From an uncultured Prevotellaceae bacterium (GTDB lineage: Bacteria > Bacteroidota > Bacteroidia > Bacteroidales > Bacteroidaceae), in NCBI GenBank assembly GCA_900315565.1, contig OMZS01000002.1, positions 161,767 to 225,766 of the forward strand: DNA of 64,000 nucleotides, given 5' to 3'. The translations under genes and the position numbers were made by a program. The notes beneath the pieces were generated by a model that was given only the letters and a program-made list of their open reading frames with translations, did not search any database and had not been told where the DNA came from. How positions within the stretch are numbered: the stretch's first letter is position 1; each line of letters opens with the position of its first letter. Positions 19,330 to 28,301 of this stretch are shown in pieces.

Positions 19330-19391
19330 CATTTTGAAATGTAAAGGTAAACAGTTTTTTATTACCAGTATAGAAAGGAAAAGGTAGAAAT

Positions 19392-20309
19392 ATGCCATTA
19401 AGATTACCCGATAGGCTGCCAGCCATCGATTTGCTGAAAAAAGAGAACATTTTCGTGATGGACACCTCGCGTGCCACCACGCAGGACATTCGCCCGCTGA
19501 AAATAGTGATTCTTAACCTCATGCCCCTTAAAATCACCACCGAAACCGACTTGGTGAGGCTGCTGTCGAACACGCCTTTGCAGCTCGACATTTATTTCAT
19601 GAAACTGAAAAGCCATACGCCGAAGAACACTCCCATAGAGCACATGATGATGTTCTACAAGGACTTTGAGGAGTTGCGCAAGCACAAGTTCGACGGCATG
19701 ATTATTACGGGTGCGCCTGTGGAGACCTACGAGTTTGAGGATGTCACATACTGGGAGGAAATGAAAGACATTTTCAGTTGGGCCAAAACCCACGTTACGA
19801 GTACGCTCTACATCTGCTGGGCTGCTCAGGCTGGCCTTTACTATCATTATGGCATTCCGAAATATCCACTGAAGAAGAAGAAGTTCGGCATCTTTGCGCA
19901 ACATACGCTTGAGCCCATGCTGCCCATTTTCCGCGGCTTCGACGAGTTGTTTATGATGCCGCACAGCCGCCACACGGAGATTCATCGCGAGGACATTCTG
20001 GCCAATAAAGAACTGTCGCTCATTGCCGAATCGGAGGAGAGCGGCGTGAGCATTGTTATGGCCCGAGGAGGCAGAGAGTTTTTCATTACAGGACATTTGG
20101 AGTATGCGCCCAATACGCTCGACAAAGAGTACAAGCGCGACGTGGGTGTGCGCGATGACGTGGAGATGCCCATCAACTACTATAAAAACGACTGTCCGGA
20201 AAACGGTCCGCTTGTCACTTGGCGCGCTCATGCCAACCTTTTCTATAGCAACTGGATCAACTATTACGTTTATCAGGAGACTCCTTACAATATTGAGGAG
20301 ATTGAATAG
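19392..20309 (+). CDS. metA: Homoserine O-acyltransferase MetA, probably acetyl-transferring
   Basis: Activates homoserine for methionine synthesis in the cytoplasm. The 305-residue protein aligns by eye throughout with the MetA family: PLRLPDRLPAIDLLKKENI, LKIVILNLMPLKITTETDLV, and catalytic Cys142 in YICWAAQAG. Residue 111 is Glu, in ITGAPVE. In studied MetA proteins Glu at 111 goes with acetyl-CoA use and Gly with succinyl-CoA, so I predict homoserine O-acetyltransferase (EC 2.3.1.31) despite the metA name. The catalytic His lies in FFITGHLEY. It has its own promoter and is flanked on both sides by GGAGTTA repeats. Confidence 0.95.
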   Translation: MPLRLPDRLPAIDLLKKENIFVMDTSRATTQDIRPLKIVILNLMPLKITTETDLVRLLSNTPLQLDIYFMKLKSHTPKNTPIEHMMMFYKDFEELRKHKFDGMIITGAPVETYEFEDVTYWEEMKDIFSWAKTHVTSTLYICWAAQAGLYYHYGIPKYPLKKKKFGIFAQHTLEPMLPIFRGFDELFMMPHSRHTEIHREDILANKELSLIAESEESGVSIVMARGGREFFITGHLEYAPNTLDKEYKRDVGVRDDVEMPINYYKNDCPENGPLVTWRAHANLFYSNWINYYVYQETPYNIEEIE

Positions 20310-20365
20310 AGTTAGGAGTTGTGAGTTAGGAGTTAGGAGTTGTGAGATAGGAGTTAGGAGTTGAG
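20307..20365. repeat. GGAGTTA heptamer tandem repeat, second array
   Basis: AGAGTTAGGAGTTGTGAGTT-type sequence begins at the metA stop codon and ends shortly before the U32 gene. It matches the array at 19222-19280 in orientation. Confidence 0.85.
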
Positions 20366-20386
20366 GTGCGAACTGAGAGTTAGATT

Positions 20387-22444
20387 ATGCAGAAAATAGA
20401 ATTGCTGGCTCCGGCCAAAAACTTGGAATGCGGCATTGCGGCCATCGACCATGGCGCAGACGCTGTGTATATCGGGGCAGAGCGCTTCGGTGCCAGGGTG
20501 GCTGCGGGCAATTCTGTTGAAGATATTGCATCGCTTTGCCGCTATGCCCATGTGTATGGAGCCAAAGTGTATGTCACGGTGAACACTATTGTTTATGACG
20601 ATGAGCTGGAGGAAACGCAGCTGCTGATAGAGCGTTTGAAGCATGCCGGGGTCGATGCGTTGCTTGTGCAGGACATGGGCATTGTGGAATGGTCGGCGGC
20701 CCATGACGAAAACCCCATCCCGCTTCATGCTTCCACACAGACCGACAATCGTACCGCCGCAAAGGTGCGGTGGCTCAGAGACTTGGGGTTCCGAAGGGTG
20801 GTGCTGGCCCGTGAGTTGTCGGTCGAAGAAATCAGCGCCATCCACCAGGCCGTGCCCGATGTAGAGCTGGAGGTGTTTGTTCATGGTGCTTTGTGCGTGA
20901 GCTATTCGGGTGTGTGCTATGCTTCGCAATATTGCTTCGGGCGCAGTGCCAATCGAGGAGCCTGTGCGCAATTCTGCCGATTGAGATTCGACTTGCAGGA
21001 TGCCGACGGGCAAGTGCTGGAGCGTGGGCGTTATTTGTTGTCGCTGAAAGACATGTGCCAGATAGATGCGCTCGAACAGCTGATGGAGGCCGGTGCCGTT
21101 TCGTTTAAGATTGAAGGGCGGCTGAAAGATGTTTACTATGTGAAAAACGTTGTTGCGGCCTACAGTCAGCGGCTGAACGATATAATCGGTCACCACCCCG
21201 AAAAGTACTGCCGCGCGTCGAAAGGCCGCTGTACCTACACGTTTGTTCCCAATCTGAAGAAAACCTTCAACCGTGGCTTTACTCACTATTTTCTGAATGG
21301 ACGACAGGCTAACATCGCCTCGTTTGATACGCCTAAAGCTTTGGGCGAGTATGTAGGAAAGGTAAAAGAGATTCGAGGCAATTCGTTCATCGTAGCCGGA
21401 ACGGCCAGCTTTGCTAACGGCGACGGACTGTGTTTCTTCAGAGAGGAAAAAAGACCGGGGGAAAAGGAAAGAAGAAAGGAAAGCGAGAAAGCGGGAAAAA
21501 GAGAAAGCGAGCGATGGGGCATGAACGGAAAAGAACTGGTGCTGGAAGGATTCCGTGTGAATAAAGTGGTGAACAACCGCTTGTTTCCACTGAATATGCC
21601 CCAACACCTTCGCCCGGGCATGCCTCTCTATCGTAACAACGACCAAGAGTTTGAGCGGTTGCTGAGCAAGCCCAGCAGCGAGCGAAAAATAGAGGTCAGC
21701 ATGTCGCTCGATACCACTGCCGAAGGGTTTGTGCTGAGCATGACGGCCCTGGATGGTAGCCTGCTGGCAAGCGCATCGACAGACTTTGCGCACCAACAGG
21801 CCCAAAAGCCACAAACCGACAACATTCGTACCCAACTCTCAAAACTTGGCGGCACACCTTTTGAGTGTAGCGAAGTGACAGTTTCGGATGAGGCAGCACA
21901 GCTTTTCATTCCGTCGAGTGTGCTGGCCAGCCTGCGACGGAGGGTTACGGAAGAGGCTGTGAAAGAAGGAGAAAAGGCAAGAAAGAGGGAAGAAGAAATG
22001 GAGAGAAGTAGGGGAGAGGAGTTGAAAACAAAGAGTGAAGAAAGGCCGGAGAGCGAGGAGCAGCAGAAAGCGAGTTGCCGGTTGGCTCCCCCCTTGCCCG
22101 ACGAATATTTGCGCTACCCCTATTTGCTGAATGTGGCCAACCAGCAGGCGCGGTTGTTTTATGAGCGTTGCCACGTAACCGATGTCGAGCCGGCCTTCGA
22201 ATTGCAGCATGGCGGACAGCAGGCGCACCAAGTTAAAGACTCTTTTGCCCGCAAAGATACTTCTGATGCGCTGCTGATGCAGTGCCGCCATTGCATACGC
22301 TTCTCGCTGGGCATTTGTCTCAAACGCGATGCCGTTGCCCGTCAGTGGCGTGAGCCTCTTTTTCTGGTGCTGCCCGACGGCAGGCGCTTCCGTCTTCAGT
22401 TCGATTGTAAACAATGCCAAATGAATGTCTATGCCAGTCAATAA
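20387..22444 (+). CDS. U32 family protein (RlhA-like), with two charged insertions
   Basis: The N-terminal 300 residues match the U32 family: MQKIELLAPAKNLECGIAAI, the signature EVFVHGALCVSYSGVC, and FKIEGRLKDVYYV. Family members include RlhA, a 23S rRNA hydroxylation factor, and secreted or putative proteases; this one has no signal peptide and a cysteine-rich end (CRHCIRFSLGIC, FDCKQCQ), which favours the RlhA-like iron-sulfur group. At 685 residues it carries two low-complexity stretches, about residues 352-378 (EEKRPGEKERRKESEKAGKR) and 523-563, made only of Lys, Glu, Arg and Ser. Their DNA is almost pure purine. Its end overlaps the next gene by about 20 bases. Confidence 0.85.
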   Translation: MQKIELLAPAKNLECGIAAIDHGADAVYIGAERFGARVAAGNSVEDIASLCRYAHVYGAKVYVTVNTIVYDDELEETQLLIERLKHAGVDALLVQDMGIVEWSAAHDENPIPLHASTQTDNRTAAKVRWLRDLGFRRVVLARELSVEEISAIHQAVPDVELEVFVHGALCVSYSGVCYASQYCFGRSANRGACAQFCRLRFDLQDADGQVLERGRYLLSLKDMCQIDALEQLMEAGAVSFKIEGRLKDVYYVKNVVAAYSQRLNDIIGHHPEKYCRASKGRCTYTFVPNLKKTFNRGFTHYFLNGRQANIASFDTPKALGEYVGKVKEIRGNSFIVAGTASFANGDGLCFFREEKRPGEKERRKESEKAGKRESERWGMNGKELVLEGFRVNKVVNNRLFPLNMPQHLRPGMPLYRNNDQEFERLLSKPSSERKIEVSMSLDTTAEGFVLSMTALDGSLLASASTDFAHQQAQKPQTDNIRTQLSKLGGTPFECSEVTVSDEAAQLFIPSSVLASLRRRVTEEAVKEGEKARKREEEMERSRGEELKTKSEERPESEEQQKASCRLAPPLPDEYLRYPYLLNVANQQARLFYERCHVTDVEPAFELQHGGQQAHQVKDSFARKDTSDALLMQCRHCIRFSLGICLKRDAVARQWREPLFLVLPDGRRFRLQFDCKQCQMNVYASQ

Positions 22445-23468
22445 GTTCCGTCCGTTTATTCTTTGCCAGCCCGGTTTGCGGTTGTTGGTTCATGCTGTGC
22501 TGCTTGTTATAGGGCTGACTTCTTTGTGCAGTTGTTATCACAAGCATCAGCCCACCTCGCCCGATGCCATTGTCTATACCGAAGCGCAACTCGACTCCAT
22601 TTCTTTTTCCACCACTCACCACTATTCGCAGAACTATAATTTTATAGTAAAAGCCGACTCCATTGTTCTGCTGCGCCAGCAGCCGGAAGAAATGCTCAAT
22701 CAGTTGCCCACCGATTCGCTGGTGTTACGCAAGAACGACCAACTGGTGGTGGCCGACATTCGCATGATTCCTACCGACTCGATAGACTCGGTATGGGTGC
22801 AGCTGGCCCACGACCAGGAAACATTCGGATGGATTCATGAGAGCGAATTGTTGCCGAAGGTTTATCCCGATGACCCCATTTCGCAATTCATTTCCATTTT
22901 CTCGGATGTGCATTTGCTCTTTTTCCTGATAGTCATTGGGCTTATTGGCATTGTGTATATCTTGCGGCTCGTGTTGCGCAGCAATGCCAAAATAGTACAT
23001 TTCAACGACATCGACTCGTTTTATCCCACGCTGCTCGTGCTGCTGGTTGCCTCGTCGGCAACGCTCTATGCCAGCATACAAACCTTTGCCCCCGACATGT
23101 GGCGCCACTTTTACTATCACCCAACGCTCAATCCCTTCATCACACCCACGCTGCTGTCGGTTTTTCTGGTGTCGGTGTGGGCCATTGTGATTGTGGCGCT
23201 GGCCGTGGTCGATGATGTGCGTCATCTGTTGCCTGTGGGCGAGATGGTTCTTTACCTCTGCGGTCTGGCGGCCATTTGTGCTGTTGACTACATGGTGTTC
23301 AGTGTCCTCTCGTTGTATTATGTTGGCTATGTGTTGCTGGTGGTTTATTTCTTTTTTGCCATTCGCACCTATCTTTCTCATTCGCGGTGCAATTATGTTT
23401 GCGGCCAATGCGGCGCCAAACTCCATGAAAAAGGCCGCTGCCCTCATTGCGGTGCCATCAACCAGTAG
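22425..23468 (+). CDS. Membrane lipoprotein with SH3-like region and zinc ribbon
   Basis: The N-terminus has a hydrophobic segment ending LTSLCSC, a lipoprotein-type signal. A soluble region of about 100 residues follows; its end (VWVQLAHDQETFGWIHESEL) resembles a bacterial SH3 fold. About five transmembrane segments follow from residue 163 (LLFFLIVIGLIGIVYILRLV onward). The C-terminus holds a zinc ribbon, CGQCGAKLHEKGRCPHCG. The start overlaps the U32 stop, so both may be translated from one message; ATG at 22431 is also possible. I do not recognise a named family and give no function. Confidence 0.75.
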   Translation: MSMPVNKFRPFILCQPGLRLLVHAVLLVIGLTSLCSCYHKHQPTSPDAIVYTEAQLDSISFSTTHHYSQNYNFIVKADSIVLLRQQPEEMLNQLPTDSLVLRKNDQLVVADIRMIPTDSIDSVWVQLAHDQETFGWIHESELLPKVYPDDPISQFISIFSDVHLLFFLIVIGLIGIVYILRLVLRSNAKIVHFNDIDSFYPTLLVLLVASSATLYASIQTFAPDMWRHFYYHPTLNPFITPTLLSVFLVSVWAIVIVALAVVDDVRHLLPVGEMVLYLCGLAAICAVDYMVFSVLSLYYVGYVLLVVYFFFAIRTYLSHSRCNYVCGQCGAKLHEKGRCPHCGAINQ

Positions 23469-23544
23469 TATTTCTGGTTTTTTGCAGGGGCAGCTTTATG
23501 TTTGTACTTTAAGTTCTGGCTGGGCTCTAATGTTTTTTGTAGTT

Positions 23545-23582
23545 CAAGGAGTTCAAAGAGTTGCAACTCCTTGAACTCCTTG
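23545..23582. repeat. 38-bp palindrome, CTCCTTGAACTCCTTG family
   Basis: CAAGGAGTTCAAAGAGTTG is followed directly by its complement CAACTCCTTGAACTCCTTG with one mismatch. It lies 77 bases after the lipoprotein gene and may serve as its transcript end. Confidence 0.8.
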
Positions 23583-23716
23583 TTTACTTTACCTGCGAAC
23601 GCTGAGTTTATATGAAAACACTATTTCTTAGGCAATAAGTTACGCTTTGGATTTTACTTTTCGCCTCCGGATGCGTCTAATAAATAAGAAACTAAACGAC
23701 AACTACACTGTACAGT

Positions 23717-24931
23717 ATGAAAAGATATTTTTTGTTGGCATTGTTTGCTGTTCTGAGCCTGGCAGGCATGTCGCAGGAAAGGCTCGAGAATGTGAGTGGA
23801 GTAGTGATTGACCGCGAAACCCGCAAGGCTTTGCGCCAGGTGAATGTGGCCATTGACGGCAGCAATATCTCGACCGTGACCAACGACGAAGGCCGTTTTG
23901 TGCTCAAATGTGCCAAACTGCCCAAGCGCATTGTGGTGACGCACGTAGGTTACAAGTCGCGCTACGTGGAAGTGCCCAAAGACGGCAGCAGCATGCGTAT
24001 TATGCTTACTCCAAGTTCGGTGATGCTTAGCGAAGTGCTCGTCATGCCCGAAGACCCCGAAGAGGTTCTCATGGAGGCTATCAAGCGTATAGTTGACAAC
24101 TACGGGCGTTCGCCTCAGCTGTTTCAGACTTTTTATCGCGAGACCGTGCAGAAACGTCAGAACTACATCTATATTGCTGAGGCGGTGAGCGAACTGATGA
24201 AGACGGGTTATCACCACACTTCGCCCGTGCGCGACTGGGTGGCCATCATGAAGGCACGCCGGCTGGTGAGCACCAAGCAGAGCGACACTCTCGGCGTGAA
24301 GATTCAGGGCGGTCCGCTGCTTATGAACCAGCTTGACTTTGTGAAGGCGCGCACCTTGATTATGAACATAGAAGAGCTGAAACATTATAATTTCAGCATG
24401 AAAGTGCCTGAGAAAATTGAGGACCGCCTGCAGTTGGTCATCGAATTTCATCCCAAAGGCACGTCGCCCGACGTGCTCTATCACGGCAAAGTGTATATCG
24501 ATAACGAGACTTATACCGTTACGCGGGCCGAGCTGACGCTCGACATGGGTAATCGCGATGCGGCCACGCAAATCATGCTTGTCAAAAAGCCTTTGGGCCT
24601 CCGGTTCAGGCCCAAGGAACTCTCGCTGACGCTCAATTTCAAGCGCGAGGGAGCCTTCAGCCGCATTAATTACTTGCGCACGCAGATGCGTTTCAGCTGC
24701 GACTGGAAACGCCGGCTTTTCTCCACCAATTTCACGGCTGTCACCGAGATGGTGGTCACCGACAAACTGAGCGAGGTACACGGCAAACCTAGCGACGGGC
24801 GATTCAGGTCATACGATTCGTTCTACGACAAGGTTGACTACTTCGACGATCCCAATTTCTGGGCCGACTACAATATCATCGAGCCGTCGGAAAGTCTGGA
24901 GAATGCGGTGAAAAGATTAAGAAAACGTTAG
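23717..24931 (+). CDS. CarboxypepD_reg-like domain protein, exported
   Basis: A 404-residue protein with a signal peptide (MKRYFLLALFAVLSLAGMSQ). Residues 27-100 form a carboxypeptidase-D regulatory-like beta-sandwich: VSGVVIDRETRKALRQVNVA, TVTNDEGRFVLK and VTHVGYKSRYVEV. This domain opens many Bacteroidetes TonB-dependent receptors, but no receptor barrel follows. The rest (for example FQTFYRETVQKRQNYIYIAE) resembles the soluble part of DUF5686-type envelope proteins. Probably periplasmic or outer-membrane associated; no substrate can be given. It stands alone and ends at a strong shared terminator. Confidence 0.8.
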   Translation: MKRYFLLALFAVLSLAGMSQERLENVSGVVIDRETRKALRQVNVAIDGSNISTVTNDEGRFVLKCAKLPKRIVVTHVGYKSRYVEVPKDGSSMRIMLTPSSVMLSEVLVMPEDPEEVLMEAIKRIVDNYGRSPQLFQTFYRETVQKRQNYIYIAEAVSELMKTGYHHTSPVRDWVAIMKARRLVSTKQSDTLGVKIQGGPLLMNQLDFVKARTLIMNIEELKHYNFSMKVPEKIEDRLQLVIEFHPKGTSPDVLYHGKVYIDNETYTVTRAELTLDMGNRDAATQIMLVKKPLGLRFRPKELSLTLNFKREGAFSRINYLRTQMRFSCDWKRRLFSTNFTAVTEMVVTDKLSEVHGKPSDGRFRSYDSFYDKVDYFDDPNFWADYNIIEPSESLENAVKRLRKR

Positions 24932-24947
24932 CTATCATTGTTGTGAG

Positions 24948-24993
24948 AAGCCAAAAGACGGCACCACCCGCGGGTGGTGCCGTCTTTTGGCTT
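24948..24993. terminator. Bidirectional terminator, 23-bp perfect palindrome
   Basis: AAGCCAAAAGACGGCACCAC and three more bases are followed at once by the exact complement. It has A-runs on one side and T-runs on the other, and sits between two convergent stop codons (24931 and 25016), so it can serve both genes. Confidence 0.9.
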
Positions 24994-25015
24994 TGTTGTT
25001 TCTGGATGCAAAAAA

Positions 25016-26620
25016 CTAGAACACGTTCAGTCCGAGGAACACCATCAGACCGTTCATCAGTATCCAGAAGATGGCAAATGGCATGGTCTTGCGCATGATG
25101 TCGCCGTCCTGGCCCTCCATGTCGCAGGCTGCGGTAGCAATGGCGATGCTCTGCGGCGACAGCAGCTTACCACCCTCCGAGCCGGCGCAGTTGGCAGCGG
25201 CCAGCCAGTTGGTTTCGTTGCCGGGAACACCGAAGAAAGTGCTTTGGTTCACCAGTCCGAGGTCGCCTGCGGCAGTGGCTTGCAGCTTGCCGAAGAGGAT
25301 GTTGGCATTGGTGGCGCTGCCCGTAACGAATGTGCCGATAGAACCAATGAGCGGAGCAAAGAACGGGAAGAACGTGCCGGTGAGTGCCACGAGCCCCTTG
25401 GCAATGTCGTTGGTCATACCAGTGTTGTTCATCAGCATGGCCATGGCCACGAGGCAGCAGATGGTGACAACGGTCTTCTGCAGGTTGATGGTGGTCTTGG
25501 CCAGCAGTTTCATCAGTCTGCCGAAGCTCATGCCCTGAATCAGTCCACCAATGACGGCGCCGAGGAAAATCATCAGACCGGCATTAGAAAGCCATCCGAA
25601 CTTAAAGGCGTTGCCAATGACGGGAATGTCGAACTTAGTCACCAGCGAGTTGTTCAGCAGTTCGTTAATGGGAGGAACAATCTTGCTGCTGATGAGGATG
25701 AAGAAAATGATGAGGCCATAAACGCTCCATGCCTTGAGAGTCTTGGTCAGTCCGAACTTCTTCTTCTCGACAATGACTTCGTCGGCAGGGCTTTCTTCGC
25801 GTATGAAGAGCTTGTTGTAGATGAGCATGGCGATGATGGCGGCCACCGAACCGAGGATGGCGGGCGTCTCCGGACCAATGAAGTGGGCGCAGCAGAACTG
25901 CACAATGATAGAGAATGTACCCACGAACAGGGCCAGCGATAAGTTTTTCACAATCTTTGTGCGGTCGGTCATCATCAGAATAAGGAACGGCGTAATGTAG
26001 AACATCAAGGCCAACTGAACAATGATGAAGGTGGCCACCTCGCAGAGCATTTCGGGCGAGGCCACACCCTCGGCAGCCACTTGGTTGGCCAGGGTAGTGG
26101 CAGGCAGACCCACGGCTCCGAAGCCTACGGCCACGGTGTTGGCAATCAAGCAGATGACAGCCGAGAACATCGGTTTGAATCCCAGGCCAATGAGGATGGC
26201 AGCAGGAATGGCCACGGCGGTGCCGAATCCGGCCATACCCTCGAGCACACCGCCCAGACCCCACGTGAGGAGCAGCACGAGCAGGCCCTTGTCGGAGGTC
26301 ATCTGGATGAACTGGGTCTTGATGGTTTCAATCTCCTTTGTCTCGCAAAGGATGTTGTAGCTGAAGATGGCACAGATGATAATGAGAATAATCGGGAAAC
26401 AGGCTTTCAGGAAACCTTCGATAACAGACCAGAGCGTGATGCCGTAAATGGAGATTCCTGCAAACTTCTCTGGAAGGATGCCCATGGCCGGCACTGCGAA
26501 CAGAGCCAGCAGAATGGTTACGATGAGAGTGATAACCGCGCTTTTGTAGCCGGAAACTTTGAACCCCATCATCAATACGATAAGCAGGACAATTGGGATA
26601 ACAGAAATTAAAGCTGTCAT
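25016..26620 (-). CDS. L-lactate permease family transporter
   Basis: An inner-membrane secondary carrier of the LctP family, moving lactate or a related hydroxy acid with protons. The 534 residues are almost entirely hydrophobic helices, starting MTALISVIPIVLLIVLMMGF with no signal peptide. Family-type segments are GVLEGMAGFGTAVAIPAAIL, VGFGAVGLPATTLANQ and GTFVTGSATNANILFGKLQ, the last typical of LctP/GlcA. Length is normal. It is a single gene with its own promoter and no lactate dehydrogenase gene beside it, so the substrate is inferred from family only. Confidence 0.9.
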   Translation of the reverse strand: MTALISVIPIVLLIVLMMGFKVSGYKSAVITLIVTILLALFAVPAMGILPEKFAGISIYGITLWSVIEGFLKACFPIILIIICAIFSYNILCETKEIETIKTQFIQMTSDKGLLVLLLTWGLGGVLEGMAGFGTAVAIPAAILIGLGFKPMFSAVICLIANTVAVGFGAVGLPATTLANQVAAEGVASPEMLCEVATFIIVQLALMFYITPFLILMMTDRTKIVKNLSLALFVGTFSIIVQFCCAHFIGPETPAILGSVAAIIAMLIYNKLFIREESPADEVIVEKKKFGLTKTLKAWSVYGLIIFFILISSKIVPPINELLNNSLVTKFDIPVIGNAFKFGWLSNAGLMIFLGAVIGGLIQGMSFGRLMKLLAKTTINLQKTVVTICCLVAMAMLMNNTGMTNDIAKGLVALTGTFFPFFAPLIGSIGTFVTGSATNANILFGKLQATAAGDLGLVNQSTFFGVPGNETNWLAAANCAGSEGGKLLSPQSIAIATAACDMEGQDGDIMRKTMPFAIFWILMNGLMVFLGLNVF

Positions 26621-26700
26621 AGGCTTGAATGTGATTAAGTGTGTGTATTATTAGAAATTTATTAGATATTACGAGGTTAACGTCTTTGAAAAAAACATTG

Positions 26701-26708
26701 CAAATATA
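26701..26708 (-). promoter_or_regulatory. Promoter -7 box for lactate permease gene
   Basis: On the minus strand this reads TATATTTG, 80 bases before the start codon, a full match to TAnnTTTG. The -33 element is unclear. Confidence 0.55.
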
Positions 26709-26791
26709 TAAAATATCTGAATAATTTTGTTTTTTCTTTACTTAAAAAATATAAATTGTGAATAAATTTCTGTTTTCAAGGTCTTATTTTG

Positions 26792-26799
26792 TATTTTTG
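26792..26799 (+). promoter_or_regulatory. Possible promoter -7 box for LRR gene
   Basis: TATTTTTG, 33 bases before the ATG. The region is AT-rich, so a chance match is possible. Confidence 0.45.
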
Positions 26800-26831
26800 T
26801 ATCGATTATTATCCATAAAAACAACAATCGT

Positions 26832-27656
26832 ATGAAAAAAAGGCATATAGCTTTGGCCGCAGCCTTGATTTTGGCAGCGGCTACATGGGCACAGAAAACC
26901 ATTACACTGACAGAGGCAGGAACACTGTCCTCAAAGATCTCGGCAGCTGAGCGGCAGTCGCTCACCAGCCTCACCATTCAAGGACCTCTCAACGGCACGG
27001 ATATGGTCGTTCTACGCTCCATGGCAGGAGCCGGAGGGGCTGCTGGCAAACTCTCCGACCTCGATCTTTCTGGGGCTACGATGGTGAAGGGCGGCGAGAG
27101 CTATTCGGCAGGCAAAGAGCAGCAGAGCGCCTTCACGCAGGACAATGCGCTCTCTACGCGCCTGTTTTACGGATGCTCGGCCTTGCGCCGCGTGGTTATT
27201 CCCAACACAGTGCGCCGCGTGTCGAACGATGCGTTCTCGGCATGCCCCGCTCTCCAGGAGATTGCCGTGGCCGACAATCCGCTGTTCACCTCGGTTGACG
27301 GCATGCTCTTGCGCCACGACAGCACACTGGTTTACCGCTGTCCGCAGGGAAAGGCCGTCAGCCAACTCATCGTGGCCGAGGGCGTGAAGCAGGTTTATCC
27401 CAGTGCTTTCCGTGGCATTGCCACCATCACCGAGATTTCCCTGCCCAGTACCATTCAAGGTGTCAACGACATGGCCTTTTGGGGCTGTCCCCGCATCAAG
27501 GTCATCCGCATTGCCACCCCCAATCCGCCGGCCATGGAAAACGCCTTCGACAGCGGCGTGCTCAGTTCCGCCCGCCTCGTGGTTCCCAAAGGCTCAGCCG
27601 AACGTTACCGCTCGAAAGCTGGATGGGAGAACTTCAAGAACATCACCGAGGAATAG
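26832..27656 (+). CDS. Secreted leucine-rich repeat protein (LRR_5/BspA type)
   Basis: A 274-residue exported protein: a signal peptide (MKKRHIALAAALILAAATWA) is followed by BspA-type leucine-rich repeats, for example LFYGCSALRRVVIPNTVRRV, DAFSACPALQEIAVADNPLF and ITEISLPSTIQGVNDMAFWG. The end PKGSAERYRSKAGWENFKNI is the classic closing motif of BspA-like repeat domains. There is no C-terminal sorting tail like that of the protein at 6275, so it may be periplasmic or released. It is transcribed away from the lactate permease gene, and a perfect palindrome follows 50 bases downstream. Confidence 0.85.
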   Translation: MKKRHIALAAALILAAATWAQKTITLTEAGTLSSKISAAERQSLTSLTIQGPLNGTDMVVLRSMAGAGGAAGKLSDLDLSGATMVKGGESYSAGKEQQSAFTQDNALSTRLFYGCSALRRVVIPNTVRRVSNDAFSACPALQEIAVADNPLFTSVDGMLLRHDSTLVYRCPQGKAVSQLIVAEGVKQVYPSAFRGIATITEISLPSTIQGVNDMAFWGCPRIKVIRIATPNPPAMENAFDSGVLSSARLVVPKGSAERYRSKAGWENFKNITEE

Positions 27657-27707
27657 CCCCCGCCACTTCGTGCATTAGCAACTCCATATCAGCGAACCTC
27701 AAAATAA

Positions 27708-27759
27708 CTCCCCGCATTACGCTCAAATTTTCTAGAGAATTTGAGCGTAATGCGGGGAG
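27708..27759 (+). terminator. Perfect 22-bp hairpin after LRR gene
   Basis: CTCCCCGCATTACGCTCAAA with two further bases pairs exactly to 27738-27759 across a TTCTAGAG loop, followed by ATATTTTTG. The loop is the dispersed TCTAGAGAA core, so a repeat appears to act as terminator. Confidence 0.75.
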
Positions 27760-27792
27760 ATATTTTTGTCATACCAAAATCTACGAAAACAT

Positions 27793-27888
27793 TGCCGTGG
27801 AATACGCTCAAATTTTCTAGAGAATTTGCACGTAACGTCGGGAGATAATATCTTATTGTCGTGAGTAATATAATTATCTCCCGATGTT
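27793..27888. repeat. Second TCTAGAGAA unit with inverted GTCGGGAGATAAT
   Basis: TACGCTCAAATTTTCTAGAG is followed by AACGTCGGGAGATAAT and, 23 bases on, by ATTATCTCCCGATGTT, forming a hairpin. The rest up to 28001 holds no recognisable gene. Confidence 0.7.
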
Positions 27889-28001
27889 ATGTTGACAATC
27901 TTGAGTTATTATACCTCTTAAAAGGCAAATGAAACGCTCCGAATTATTCAAAAAACCGAGAAGAACAAGAAAAAGGCTCAAAAGTGTTGTTTGCTGAGCG
28001 T

Positions 28002-28301
28002 CTATGTTATAGGGCGCAGTTCAACGGCCAAGCCCATGGCTGCTGCTATGCGATATAGGGTAGAAACAGACGGAATGGTGAGACCTCGCTCTAGGCGTGA
28101 TATGTATCCTTTGTTTGCTCCAATACGCTCAGCCAATTCTTGTTGGGTAAGGCCTGCATTCTTTCTAGCATCCAAAAGAATTTGGGCATTGTATTCTTCC
28201 CATGCTTTTTCCTCAGCGGCTTTGCGACTTGTAGAACCTTTTGGGCCAAACTCCTGTTCGAGTTCAGCACTTACGTCGAAAAACATGTCATTTTCTTTCA
28301 T
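28002..28301 (-). CDS. XRE-family antitoxin (HigA-like)
   Basis: A 99-residue protein with a helix-turn-helix domain in its C-terminal half: ARKNAGLTQQELAERIGANK followed by GYISRLERGLTIPSVSTLYR. Such proteins bind and neutralise the toxin made by the adjacent gene and repress their shared promoter. The N-terminal 35 residues (MKENDMFFDVSAELEQEFGP) probably contact the toxin. It overlaps the toxin gene by 14 bases, with the toxin first, the gene order of higBA-type loci. Confidence 0.85.
   Translation of the reverse strand: MKENDMFFDVSAELEQEFGPKGSTSRKAAEEKAWEEYNAQILLDARKNAGLTQQELAERIGANKGYISRLERGLTIPSVSTLYRIAAAMGLAVELRPIT

Noticed and set aside
19336-19391. SAM riboswitch before metA
   Set aside because: The leader is only about 55 bases and shows none of the SAM riboswitch stems.
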